DNA from: Aphanomyces cochlioides
Lineage: Eukaryota > Oomycota > Saprolegniomycetes > Saprolegniales > Verrucalvaceae
Length of the DNA stretch: 64,000 nucleotides
Direction of reading: 5' to 3'
NCBI GenBank assembly: GCA_019828595.1
Contig: JAHQRK010000011.1
Coordinates: forward strand, 1,550,001 to 1,614,000
The notes beneath the pieces were generated by a model, which was given only the letters and a program-made list of their open reading frames with translations, was not told the DNA's origin and made no database searches. A program made the position numbers and the translations under genes. How positions within the stretch are numbered: position 1 is the first letter of the stretch; every line of letters starts with the position of its first letter. Shown one piece after another: positions 50,740 through 60,868 of this stretch.

Positions 50740-52458
50740 GACAATCGTCAGTGAAGCGAGGCAAGAGCCAAAATGACACAACGAGGCGGCTGCATGACAA
50801 TCCACGAACACCAGACCCAATCACCCTGAGATTACTGTGTTGGCAAATTTGGAACAAGGTCGTAGGACGGAGGACATGACCGCTGAGGTAAGCTCGGACG
50901 CTGAACGAGCAGGCTGTCAATTCCATCTTTTTTTAGTCTTTTCATGTACGATGGGTCAAAACAAAAAGAATTTCAAGAATTTAGGTCTTGTAGTCTCAAT
51001 GCGATGTCTTTGGCGTGTCGTGGTAGTGATCTATGTTGACAAAAGGCTCGAGACAATTGAGAAATGTGAAGTTTGGAGTCATTGTTGGGCTTTATCTTGA
51101 TTTTTGTAGAATACAGCGTCATAAGCCATGATATGATGCATACTCTTAGCGCTCATACCAACAGCATTTTTGACACGCGCGAAATTTCACCCTGATGGAT
51201 GGCTGCCGTGGGGACGAAGACTAGAGATTGTAAGATCCCAGAGGGAATGAGCCGACCTTGGATAGAGAAAATCACAAATAGGATTCGTCATTCTTTGCAT
51301 GCTAGTTGTAGCATCATTGGCATTGAAGTTCGTTGAAAGACTGAAGTGCGTCAAAATTGACAGTCCGAGTACCTTGAAATGACGAGACAAACGACCAATG
51401 AATTCGAAATATGTTCTGGTTCGACTTTGTATTCAATGATTGCGAGGTCGCTCCTTCGCTCCGTCCTGCCTTTGTACCACGCAAGCTACTTGCCCGAGTC
51501 TACAGTATTTGTTTCGTGTAAATACGGTAGTATTCTCATCGAAATTGAAGGTGTCAATGAAAGCTTGACATTTGCATGGCTAATTCAACGACACTCCATG
51601 AAGCTCATCTTGTGAGCAGGAAAGGAACGCTCAATCCATGGCCAAGGACTCTCATCAGCTGAAAGTCGACTTGCGTGTCACATGAGGATTTCTTGAATCA
51701 AGCAAAAAATCCGCCATGTTCGAATTCTTCTCACTGGAACAAGCTGTTCTCAAGATTCATGATTTCTTTCGATTCGAATTGATGTTCTTAGCAGCATCCG
51801 TGACCTTGGCTTCAGTCAGCACTGCCAAGTTATACCTACACCAAGCCCCTTGTTAACAATTATAAATCACCCAAACTATTAGTTGCATGTCTTGCTGTCC
51901 TCATGTCCTCAATGTCGATAACAACTTTTCGAACATTCATTTAGAAACGTCAGCTGGGTTCTCATTTTCACTCATGGCTTTTTCCAACAACGATTGGATT
52001 TCGATCTGATGGAGAACATGGCCAGTCGCAATGTTCGTTCAAATATGCAAATACACATGCATGGAAAGTGCTTGAGTGTCACCACTGACATATATTCAAG
52101 CCTTCCTTGCTCTGGATTTCGTCTACATCTTGCACGGAGATGCATTACGACGTCGCTTCGGATCTCGTCCGCTCGTCCACTTGACCCACATCCATCCAAT
52201 TGTCCAATCAAAATTTAGCCGTTTCAGAAATGGACCAATCCGAAATTAGCAGGTCAAATTTTGACACAAGATCGCCATTTCGATGGTCACGAATTTAATA
52301 AAGTCATCATGGTAATACATGACTTTTTGAATCGAGGAGGTTGAAATGAAATAGAAATGACCGAACAGTCAACTGCGAAGATCCGCAGCGCAGATGCCGA
52401 AAATTTGCTCCAGGAATGACATGCGTTTCTGCGGAATGCAACCAACACATCAAGGTTC
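50740..52458. other. 1.7-kb region between the divergent GH5 pair
   Basis: No gene I can defend. It should contain the promoters of both GH5 genes. On the plus strand an ATG at 50837 opens a short exon with a good GTAAGC donor at 50887. Joining it to the next acceptor gives a stop after about 33 codons, so I do not call it. The rest is A/T-rich with short random frames. Confidence 0.5.
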
Positions 52459-54203
52459 ATGTGCCATTGTTCAATTAGTAGCTCCGCCGACATGTCGAGC
52501 TCATCAAGCGCCGAGTGGTTCGACAGGTTCAATGATCGTCATGCCACTAGCCACAGCAGCAGCTTTGCGTACAGCCAACTACCAAGGGAAACATCGATTG
52601 GAAGTTTCTGCGTGAGAGAATCTAGCGTCGTGCGAGGTATCCCCGTGACGCTAGAAGCAGATGAAGAAGCGGCCCCGGTGAAACAAATTACCTACAGGGG
52701 GCGCATTCGAACATGGCCAGGTATTATATTGCTCTTCCTGTTCCTTGGAGGGGCAGCGTATTGCACAGCCCACTTTGCATATCAAGCACGCAGCGAGAGT
52801 CGAGCACGTGTAATGGATGTCCTGCGAAGAAAATCTGCCAATGAAAGTATCCAGAGTTGAATTGAAGCAAACAAGTGGACTCAAACTCCGATACCCTATG
52901 TAGACGACGACCTCGTTGTGAATAACCCCAAAGCCTATCCTAAACAAGGATGTCAACCACCAGACTACCAATGCAAGAAAGGGAGACTAATTGCCGTGGC
53001 CAAAATGGAACCGAAGTGCCCTTTCAAATTAAAGGCGTGAACTGGTTTGGAATGGAGACAGGTATTCAAGCCCCCTTCGGCCTGTGGGACAACACAAACT
53101 GCAGGGACGACAATCTACACCATCGCTGAGTTTCTTAACACAAACAAATTCAACTCCATCCGATTGCCACTCTGCGTGCAGAATATCCTGAACAACGATC
53201 CACTCAAAGCCTCCGTGATCAATAAAGCGTCCAACCGCGCATTGGATTTATCCAGTTATATCTCGCTGATTCAAAGTCTCACGAAAGCTCTCGGCTACCG
53301 TCCAATATCTGTCATGTTTTCCATGCACACCCTCAATACTGCTAACGATGATGCTCCACTTTGGTACGGCAAAACCATTTCGCAAGGCCAATTTCTTGAT
53401 GCGATTGACATGCTTACCAAGAACCTCTGCTCTGACGACTGCTGGAACATCTTGGGTATCGACCTAAAAAATGAGCCCTATCTAGCAACATGGGGTACTG
53501 GCGATGCAACAGACTTCAAATTGGCTGCGGAAACAATTGGACCCCGAATGCTCAAAGGGTGTCCAAAATGGATGGCATTCGTTGAAGGTGTAAATGCCCA
53601 GCATACAACGGTTATCGATGGGGAAGAGTTCAACTACTATGATTGGTATGGTGGAGGGCTCCAGAAAGTGAAGCGTTTCCAGTCAAGCTGGGCTCACCCA
53701 ACAAACTCGTGTATGCACCGCATTATTACACGCCTGCAGTGTTCACAGAGTATTACTTTTTCGGCGGTGGTACTGTCACTTCTCAAAGCACAATTACAGA
53801 CTACGTCGAGCTGAGCAATTCTGCTTTGCTTTCACGAGTCGAAAAAACAATGTACGAAATGTTTGGCTATATCATTGATGACAAGGGCCCGGCTGTATTA
53901 TTGGGTGAATTTGCCGGTCTGTACGCACTCGATCAGCATCCCAAGAAGACAACACGACGCTGCACGGACTACACGATCCAGACGATTGTATCCAAACGAT
54001 ACGCTGGTGGCTACATGTGGTCGCTCAATCCTGAAAGTGCGTATGGCTACAACCCAGCAGATACTCAGGACTATTTTACTGAGGGTCTCATGGAGCTGAA
54101 CTGGAGGGAAGCAAACAGCGTCTTCTTGAAGGCGATGACACCTCTGGACAAGCTCCCCGATCTCAAACCCATGCCATGCTTTCCACTCGAGACAGACACA
54201 TAG
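52459..54203 (+). pseudogene. GH5 glucanase paralogue with three frame breaks
   Basis: The N-terminus (MCHCSISSS, or the internal ATG at 52492) has a long Ser-rich tail and a membrane segment (WPGIILLFLFLGGAAYCTAHF), like the divergent paralogue. A putative 57-nt intron bridges the stop near 52858 (donor GTATCC, acceptor TATGTAG). From there homology to the intact paralogue continues without gaps but changes frame three times. The first break is at the run AAAA near 53002-53005 (VAVA.NGTEVPFQIKG), the second near 53083-53093 (FGLWDN / TAGTTIY), and the third at the run TTT near 53675-53680 (LQKVKR / PVKLGSP). The acid/base Glu (DLKNEP) and nucleophile Glu (LLGEFAG) are both still encoded. Two breaks fall in homopolymers and one in an AC-rich run, so sequencing indels are as likely as true decay. 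Confidence 0.75.
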
Positions 54204-54380
54204 ATCATCTTGTTTCAGTTTTCAATAGCATTTAAGCAAAGGCTCGGACTTTTCTCCGTTGTTGTTTCTTGTGTACAGTGCATACTCCACGGCAACGAGT
54301 TCACAAATAGGAAAGATTTTGCAGCCACAGGTATAACATTTATCCTTCGAAAACGAGATCTTCGCCATAAAAAATAATAT

Positions 54381-56351
54381 CTATATTAAAAATAATGGCG
54401 TCATTGGTGCCATTTGAACGTTGTGTTTACGCAAATAATCGACAACATGCGTAAAACCATTTGTAGTGGCCGCTTGCAATGCGGCAACCGTGCAGCCTTC
54501 GGGGCGATTTCGATGTAAATATTCGACAATATGTAAATGGCCACAAGCAGCAGCAAGGTCCATTGCGTCAGTTGTACATCCTTCTTGCCGGTTCTCATGG
54601 AGATAGCGAACCATGGTCAAGTCACCCATGTTAGCGGCCATGTCCATTGCTTGCATAGTGCATCCTTCTCTACGATTTTCATGGAGGAACGCAATAACAC
54701 GTAAATGTCCGTGTCGTGCGGCTAGGTCCATTGCATCCGTCGTACAGCCCTCTTGACGATATTGATGGAGAAACTGGATAACGTCCAAGTGGCCACGACT
54801 TGCAGCATTGTCCATGGCTTGGGTTGTACAGCCTTCAGATCGATTGTAATGGAGAAATTTCACAATATTCAAGTGTCCATAAGCAGCAGCTTGGTCCATA
54901 GCTGAGGGCGTGCACCCTTCGCTTCGATAGTCATGAAGGAACTGGACAATATCTAAATGACCGTATCGTGCTGCTTCGTCCATGGCCCGTTTGGTACATC
55001 CTTCATGGCGACTCGTATGGAGAAATCGGATCACATCCAAATGTCCCTCACGAGCCGCCAAGTCGATCGCTGCTGCGGTACATCCCTCCGTTCGATGGTT
55101 GTGTAAGAACTCGACAACACTCAGATGACCGTGGCAAGCTGCTTCGTCCATTGCTCTTTTTGTGCATCCTTCAGGTCGATTTCGATGCAAAAACTGAACA
55201 ATTTCGATCTGGCCGTACCGGGCAGCTTCATCCATCGCGGTTGTTGTACATCCTTCGGAGCGGTTTTCATGCAAAAATTGAACAATATCGAGATATCCTT
55301 CCCGCGCTGCGCTGTCCATGGCATCTGTGGAACAACCTTCAAAGCGATTTTCGTGCAGAAACTTGAGCATGTCCAGGTTCCCCTCTTGAGCCACTTGGTC
55401 CATCGTGTCTGGAAGGCATCCTTCCGTGCGGTTTTCATGCAAAAACCGAACTACATCGATGAAATTGTCGCGTGCAGCTCCGTCCATAGCCATGAGAGTA
55501 CATCCTTCAGTGCGATTTTCGTGGAGGAAACGAACGACTGCCAAATGACCATGCATCGCAGCTCTGTCCATTGCATATGTTGTGCATCCTTCACTTCGGT
55601 GCTTATGGAGAAACGACACAATGTCCAAACGACCCTTGGCTGCTGCTCTGTTCATTGCGTTTACTGTACATCCTTCCGATCGGTTATCGTGGAGGAATCG
55701 TAGAATATTCATGTGACCACGACTTGCCGCATCATCCATTGCACGAGACGTACATCCTTCATGTCGGTGATGATGTAAGAACTCAACGACATCAAGATGT
55801 CCCCACTTTGCTGCTGCATTCATCGCGTCAGTCGTGCATCCTTCACTTCGGTGGCAGTGCAGAAATTCAATCACGTCCAAATGTCCGCGTCTTGCAGCTA
55901 GATTCATTGTCGCCTTCGTGAATCCATCACACCCAATGCCATGGAGAAACGCAATCACATTCAAATGGCCTTGCTCAGCAGCGGCACTGACAATTTGGTC
56001 GGACACTGCAATTGCGTGGCCTGCTGATTTCAATGCATGTAGTATGTTAACTTCGCCAAAGTAAGCAGCGTGGGCAATGACGATCGGGAGGAGTTGAGGC
56101 ATACACGCAACCAAGCGGCAATAGCTTTGGCTTATGCTTGGAGGATGCCAGGTTTCAATTGTTTCATGGAAGTGATCAAGTAATCCAAATGCGAAAGGCT
56201 GCTGCCATTCAAAGCGCTCGAACGAATTCTTACGGATTCGTCCAGCCACAGGAGCAAGGTCTTCATACACTCCTTGCTGGAACTCTGATATGCGAAGGAA
56301 GAGCGCTTGGTTCAGCAGCACGGAGGTTGCCGACCATGATGCATTTGACAT
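54381..56351 (-). CDS. Ankyrin-like repeat protein with about 19 repeats of 28 residues
   Basis: A single-exon frame of 656 residues. I chose ATG 56351 (MSNASWSATSVLLNQALF). The frame opens further upstream but has no ATG, and the N-terminus LRISEFQQGVYEDLAPV follows directly. After about 115 unique residues the protein consists of about 19 tandem repeats of the form D.AAR.GHLDVV.FLH..R.EGCT..AM, almost all exactly 28 residues long. That is shorter than the usual 33-residue ankyrin repeat. GHLDVV.FLH matches the ankyrin helix core. The EGC turn with a nearly invariant Cys is specific to this type of oomycete family. A protein-binding scaffold is the likely role. No signal peptide or membrane segment. 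It is divergent from, and 58 bp away from, the LYRM7-like gene. Confidence 0.88.
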   Translation of the reverse strand: MSNASWSATSVLLNQALFLRISEFQQGVYEDLAPVAGRIRKNSFERFEWQQPFAFGLLDHFHETIETWHPPSISQSYCRLVACMPQLLPIVIAHAAYFGEVNILHALKSAGHAIAVSDQIVSAAAEQGHLNVIAFLHGIGCDGFTKATMNLAARRGHLDVIEFLHCHRSEGCTTDAMNAAAKWGHLDVVEFLHHHRHEGCTSRAMDDAASRGHMNILRFLHDNRSEGCTVNAMNRAAAKGRLDIVSFLHKHRSEGCTTYAMDRAAMHGHLAVVRFLHENRTEGCTLMAMDGAARDNFIDVVRFLHENRTEGCLPDTMDQVAQEGNLDMLKFLHENRFEGCSTDAMDSAAREGYLDIVQFLHENRSEGCTTTAMDEAARYGQIEIVQFLHRNRPEGCTKRAMDEAACHGHLSVVEFLHNHRTEGCTAAAIDLAAREGHLDVIRFLHTSRHEGCTKRAMDEAARYGHLDIVQFLHDYRSEGCTPSAMDQAAAYGHLNIVKFLHYNRSEGCTTQAMDNAASRGHLDVIQFLHQYRQEGCTTDAMDLAARHGHLRVIAFLHENRREGCTMQAMDMAANMGDLTMVRYLHENRQEGCTTDAMDLAAACGHLHIVEYLHRNRPEGCTVAALQAATTNGFTHVVDYLRKHNVQMAPMTPLFLI

Positions 56352-56409
56352 GTCACGATTCCGAATATAAATTTTCAGAGAAGCCTCAGTTTTTAGCCAG
56401 TGGACGACG
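56352..56409. promoter_or_regulatory. 58-bp bidirectional intergenic spacer
   Basis: Only 58 bp separate the minus-strand ATG of the ankyrin gene (56351) from the plus-strand ATG of the LYRM7-like gene (56410). Both 5' leaders and core promoters must lie here or inside the neighbouring coding sequence. I see no TATA box. The exact ATG choice for the ankyrin gene supports the spacing but has not been confirmed by transcripts. Confidence 0.45.
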
Positions 56410-56790
56410 ATGGCTTCAAACAATGTCCGCACGCAAGTCCTTGGAGGCTACCGCCGCCTGATTCGTGCAAGTCGCCAAACTTTTGGAGCTGACAAACGCG
56501 CAGTCGTGGAAGCCCACAAGGCTGTGCGTGCTGCTTTTTTGGAAAACCGTGATGTGAAGGACGTGTCGGCTTTGCAAGGTTTGATCAAAGGCATCGACGA
56601 AGCCGAATCGATGCTTTTGTACAACATTGTCCAAGGCCAAGCGAACGAACAGGGCACGTATCAAGTGAAGCTGACAGATCCACAAAAGAGTCACATGCGC
56701 AAAGACGAAGAGCTGACTGAAATTACGCCTGATACCGGCAAAACGCCCGTTGTGACCAAATCTTGTCCCGACGGCGGATGCCCGTCGTAA
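56410..56790 (+). CDS. LYRM7: LYR-motif protein, LYRM7/MZM1-like complex III assembly factor
   Basis: A complete 126-residue single-exon frame. The LYR family helix appears as VLGGYRRLIRASRQTFGAD near the start, with GYR in place of the usual LYR tripeptide. The middle (VVEAHKAVRAAFLENRDV) and the segment LLYNIVQGQANEQGTYQVKL match the LYRM7/MZM1 pattern. In that family the protein binds and stabilises the Rieske Fe-S protein in the mitochondrial matrix before its insertion into complex III. The C-terminal 40 residues are unlike the core and end in SCPDGGCPS, with two Cys. The start context (GACGATGG) is good. It is divergent from the ankyrin gene. Confidence 0.8.
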   Translation: MASNNVRTQVLGGYRRLIRASRQTFGADKRAVVEAHKAVRAAFLENRDVKDVSALQGLIKGIDEAESMLLYNIVQGQANEQGTYQVKLTDPQKSHMRKDEELTEITPDTGKTPVVTKSCPDGGCPS

Positions 56791-56940
56791 TCCTATCACT
56801 AATAAAATGGCATGACTCCTTGGGTAATGTGAGGCGCTCTAATGTATAGCGCGCATGAATGCCCTCGCGAATTCTGAGCGAAAACTTTTTCATACATACT
56901 TCAGGCTCCTTATAAGTTAAGATTTTCATTCGCATCCAGG

Positions 56941-57165
56941 CTAATCGGCTTTCAGTGCGGGGACTCCATAATACGCGTTCATGAGGTATCGTCCCGTGAG
57001 CATGTCTATCAGCGTTTGGAACCTCGTTTTCTTGTTCTTCTCGGCATCTTTCTCAGGATCGGTAGAAGAGCTAGCTTCGTCGGCTTCAATAGCAGCTTGA
57101 GACAACCCAATCAGGGCAACAATGAGCGAGAGGGCCAAGAGAACGTAGCGGAGCGGACAAACCAT
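56941..57165 (-). CDS. Small secreted protein, 74 residues
   Basis: A complete minus-strand frame from ATG 57165. Residues 1 to about 22 (MVCPLRYVLLALSLIVAL then GLSQA) form a textbook signal peptide with an SQA cleavage site. The mature chain of about 52 residues is charged (EADEASSSTDPEKDAEKNKK) and ends in the more conserved-looking RFQTLIDMLTGRYLMNAYYGVP. There is no Cys in the mature part and no RxLR or LxLFLAK motif. The frame is open further upstream but lacks the signal-peptide logic. Function unknown; a secreted or endomembrane small protein. Confidence 0.55.
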   Translation of the reverse strand: MVCPLRYVLLALSLIVALIGLSQAAIEADEASSSTDPEKDAEKNKKTRFQTLIDMLTGRYLMNAYYGVPALKAD

Positions 57166-57936
57166 AGCTCGAGTTCGTGAAGGTGAATGACGAAATGAAT
57201 GCAACGGACGTTCGACTTCAACGGCCTTCCAAGAGTTGGCCGTGATGGAGAGTATAAACTTTGATCGCGAACCCACCACATACGAATTAAAAATTCATCA
57301 TAAAGCATATTTTATTCAAGATATAATTAAATTTCATCAAATAAATATCTCGTCCATATATATTGTGATCAAGAGTTTACAAATTTCGATACAATTTTAT
57401 AAAATTGGAGTGAAAAATGTCAAAAAAAAGCAAATAAATTGCGCCGTGATTACTACAACTCGACATCCCAGACTTCATTGGACCATTCTGACCAATGGCC
57501 TTTCGATGTCCAGCCGTGAAACCACGCTGACTACAGGCACACACCCAATCATGGAGCATGGCTCCTGAGTTGGAAGCTCCATGAAAAGCCAGGCGTTCTG
57601 AAACTCCGTGGAGAATGTGTTGCGCACTTCGCGTGGTCAAATGTGTTGCACACTCGGCGGAACTTTCTCTGTCGGCCACGCTCACAAATCAGTCGAGCGA
57701 GACCCATTTTAAGCAACGTGGTCACTGCTTTGTTGACAGTCAGATTGGCATTGGCTCACCAAACCCAAGCAGCTTGGTTCCAACCCAAGGCTACGCATAC
57801 CCTCTGAATATGGCGAATTCGCCCTTGTCTCTATCAGTTGGCCAAGTAGTAAGTGCAACAGACAGCTGCAAGTTGGTCTAGCTCAAGGTAGCTTGCTGCA
57901 AGGTTGTAGGAGTTTCCATTTGAAAGTATACAAGCT
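57166..57936. other. Intergenic region, about 770 bp
   Basis: The part at about 57290-57430 is very A/T-rich. A plus-strand frame at 57615-57881 is open but has no protein-like or family features. I see no gene here. Confidence 0.5.
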
Positions 57937-59108
57937 CTATTTTGAGTTTAGAAGAGGTAAACGTGTAGGGTCTTCGAGAATACTGGACAACAAGTCCAAG
58001 TCGACTTTGCTAGAATTGAACTGATCCATGGCTGTTGGCAGGGGATCTATTGCGTCATCTAATTTGGACGCACGATACGACACCATGAGCATCTCGGTTG
58101 ATCCGGCAAGTCGAGTACGTAGAGCTGCATTGTCCACCTAATACATTCGTGTGAAATTTGGCCACCAATGGTTAGCTCGAAACCTTGTCCAAACGATCCA
58201 GCAGGGAGACTAGACCGCCAGCCTTTTCGAGTACAGACACTGCTTGAGACTGTTCGATACCACCAGGTAAACCAGGCGACTTGCCGGATCGGTCGCCTTG
58301 CAATGCACGCATATCCGGTTGCATCTTTGGACTGGATCCACCAAGGACGCGTCGGACATCTACTTCGTTTAGATGCCATTTTCGCTGCGGCTTGTAGACA
58401 GACACTCGTGGCGGACCTTCGCGAACAAGTTGGAGAAAGTCATTGTCCTCGGACACGACGACAACATCGTAACCAACGAGAACGCTGGCTGTTGTGTAGG
58501 ATGCAATCAAGTCGTCGGCTTCAAAACCTGGTAATCTGACTTGAGGCACTCGCAAGATGTCCAACACGAATTGCTACAAGGTTGTCATGAATAATCAATG
58601 GAAAGGATTGTACCGTGAGAGGGAACTGGCTTCGTAATGTCATGTCCATACGCTCTCGATTGGCTTTATAAGTCGGGTCTTCTTTCTTCCGATGGGTCTG
58701 CGTCGGTGTGTCAAAGACGACACAGAGTCGTTGCGGTTTAAACTTTTCCACTACTTTATGCAAGACGTTGAGGAAACCAATCGTTGCACCTATCGGTGTG
58801 CCATTCCTAAATGTGAAGCATGTCAGTACGATATACACGGAGAATGATGCATACGGAGCTAGTAGCTGCGATTGCTCAAGCAAAGAAGGCTTCAGTGGTC
58901 GGTGCATGCCATAGAGAAGGTTGTTGCCATCAATGAACACACATCTTTTTGGCAGTCCATCGTCAGATTCAGGCTCAGCCGGCGCGGATCCGAAGAGAGA
59001 CGTAATAGAAGACCACCAAGCGCTGAGTGTTGACGCAGAGCGGCATTGATGGGCCGCAAGTATGGCATGAAGCCGAGGACGACACCGCGAAGCCAGCCGA
59101 TGTGTCAT
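57937..59108 (-). CDS. Stand-alone Pol I-type 5'-3' exonuclease, probably mitochondrial
   Basis: Exons 59108..58855, 58806..58614, 58573..58184 and 58137..57937, with introns of 48, 40 and 46 nt, encode 345 residues. The fold is the bacterial DNA polymerase I/T5-type 5' nuclease that removes flaps and RNA primers. Signatures: CVFIDGNNLLYGMHR, CVVFDTPTQTHRKKEDPTYKANRERM (metal-site and helical-arch segment), LPGFEADDLIASY, SEDNDFLQLV and ALQGDRSGKSPGLPG, the helix-hairpin-helix DNA-binding turn. The N-terminus (MTHRLASRCRPRLHAIL, then AAHQCRSAST) is Arg-rich without acids, as in a mitochondrial presequence. A role in organellar DNA replication is inference. The frame opens upstream of 59108 only without an ATG. 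Confidence 0.87.
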
Positions 59109-59318
59109 CGTGATTGCCCAGATGACCAATTATATGATTAGACCTCATGTTCATATATAGTGTTACTGTTTTGTTTCGTTTTACAATGTATCTCTGTATA
59201 TATACTAATTGACGAACTGAGAGATCATAAACACACTAAATAGTAATTTATCATGCATATGACGAAGAGTCTGGGGCCTGGGGGAAATAACGATTTCAAA
59301 GAAATTCATATTAAAATG

Positions 59319-60213
59319 TTAAGTTTCAAACACTGAATACAATGGCTCGCCATTTTCAATCATGATTTGGGTCAAGTTCACGACGGCGTGGAAGCAAGTA
59401 GGATGTAACGTCAGTCTATGACGAAAAATGCCACCGAGAATTCGAAATTGCTTCAATCTTCTGTTGCAAGTTTCATGACGAGCCATGATTTGTTTTTGAC
59501 GAGCATTGTCTCGCCTTTCATCAGAAGGGTAAACAAAATATGAAGGATCTGCATAACCTCTGTCGGCTAAGGTCTTTTCACCACGGTTGACAGCGTAGAT
59601 ATAGGCACCACGAGCAAGTCTCAGGTCTGGCCATTCACCACATGCCAGGCCTCCGTGAGCCCAAACAATATGACCTGTATGAATACACAGACCTATCTCG
59701 TAGCGCAATCCAGCTCCTTTGAACTTGTGACTAAACCATTTTGCATCGAAGGGAGTGGGCTCCAAAATTCTGAAGTCCGTCCCGTCAAGCGAAACGAACA
59801 TCGTTGCTCCAGGAGATGCGTTCACAAAACGATTGCCCCAATGAATCTGTATTATAGTTAGTTAAGAAATAATAAACTATACTCACAACATCCAAAGCGG
59901 CAATGGCGCGGATCCATTACCACACCAACTTGCGAAACGTCTTTTCATCGGCACCAGTTATGGCATGCAGTTGGGCCTCGGTGGCATACGTCTTGAGAAA
60001 GAGAAGTGCCTAGAGCAGGTGAATTGGAAGAGAACCCAGTGGTCGATTCTCTCCAACGAGACGCCAGGCAAGACTGCAGCATCTAGGAGATGTACCAAAC
60101 ATCTCTCTAAACCGACGAATGCCAACTGCTGCGCTTCCGTTGGGCGTATGCTGGGCAAGCATCATGCCATCAAGGTAAAATGCGTCAGACGACATGTTTG
60201 AAAGTGATAGCAT
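59319..60213 (-). pseudogene. Harbinger-type (DDE_Tnp_4) transposase with two in-frame stops
   Basis: Reading from ATG 60213, the frame gives MLSLSNMSSDAFYLDGMM and then the helix region LPIHLL*ALLFLKTYATEAQLHAI and TFRKLVW*WIRAIAALDV. The stops are TAG at 60012-60010 and TAA at 59919-59917. A clean 40-nt intron (59886..59847) leads into the DDE domain: MFVSLDGTDFRILEPTPFDAKW read in parts, HKFKGAGLRYEIGL, TLADRGYADPSYF and RHETCNRRLKQF. SVDGTDFRI-type and RHE motifs are those of PIF/Harbinger and ISL2EU-like transposases. The catalytic Asp at SLDGTD, the Asp in ADRGY and the Glu in ARHE are retained. I found no clear terminal inverted repeats. Confidence 0.8.
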
Positions 60214-60868
60214 CCAGGCTCATAACGACGGATTTTTAAATATTTTTCATAATTAATTTTTTTAAGTTTCATTTGATTAATGTATGCATTTTATAATATT
60301 ATATTCCATATTTATTAAAAATATATGGTGGAAGATTGTGGTTTTGTTAAACAAAAAGATTCAAAACTTGCGTCTTTTGGACGGCAATGCTGTCGTCAAA
60401 GCATCATTTCGAGCCAACGACGAAGCATAACTTGATAATTGGACCAAACGTGCCCAATGATATGCTGCAAGATGCAGACGCAAGGTCTTCGTCAGTGAGA
60501 AAGCCCCTTTCAAAACTCCTGAAAATATTATATTTTGTGAAATATATTGATTTTCATTGGCCGAAACTTTTTTCAATTCTTGGAATTGACAAACTTCAAA
60601 CACGTCATTGTGTTGCTCACATCATGGCGAACAAAGATATGCTTGAAATTTAAAGTTTAGCCCAATCAGAGAAGCTAAAATCACCTCTGAAAAACGTTAT
60701 CATAAATGTGGTCAAAATGGCGTTTCACAACTTCAAAATACCAACTTGAAGATGTGTAGTAGCTGTACGGAAAATGTATCCTATATCCGTAATTGTGTGT
60801 TTGAGCGCGAAAAAGCTGGAGGGAAACAAGAATAGAGCAAAGATATATGTTTTCACTTCTCATTTCGA
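60214..60868. other. A/T-rich flank of the transposase remnant
   Basis: Strongly A/T-rich up to about 60350. A minus-strand frame at 60361-60603 encodes about 80 residues ending in ALPSKRRKF, a basic tail. It might be a fragment of a second transposon protein, but I cannot assign it. No terminal repeats found. Confidence 0.4.

Noticed and set aside
50837..51100. Short plus-strand gene starting at 50837
   Set aside because: Despite a good donor after the first exon, the spliced frame stops after about 33 codons and shows no similarity that I recognise.
55125..55703. Plus-strand frames of about 190 codons opposite the ankyrin gene
   Set aside because: These are antisense shadows of the 84-bp ankyrin repeat, open for the same reason as the antisense of the mucin array.
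56941..57165. RxLR or Crinkler effector assignment for the small secreted protein
   Set aside because: No RxLR, dEER or LxLFLAK motif is present after the signal peptide.
57615..57881. Plus-strand frame of 88 codons in the spacer before the 5' nuclease gene
   Set aside because: No family features, no conserved-looking segments and no supporting splice sites.
59131..60360. Terminal inverted repeats of the Harbinger-type element
   Set aside because: I compared both flanks by eye, including the GGGGCCTGGGGG stretch near 59275, and found no matching reverse complement.
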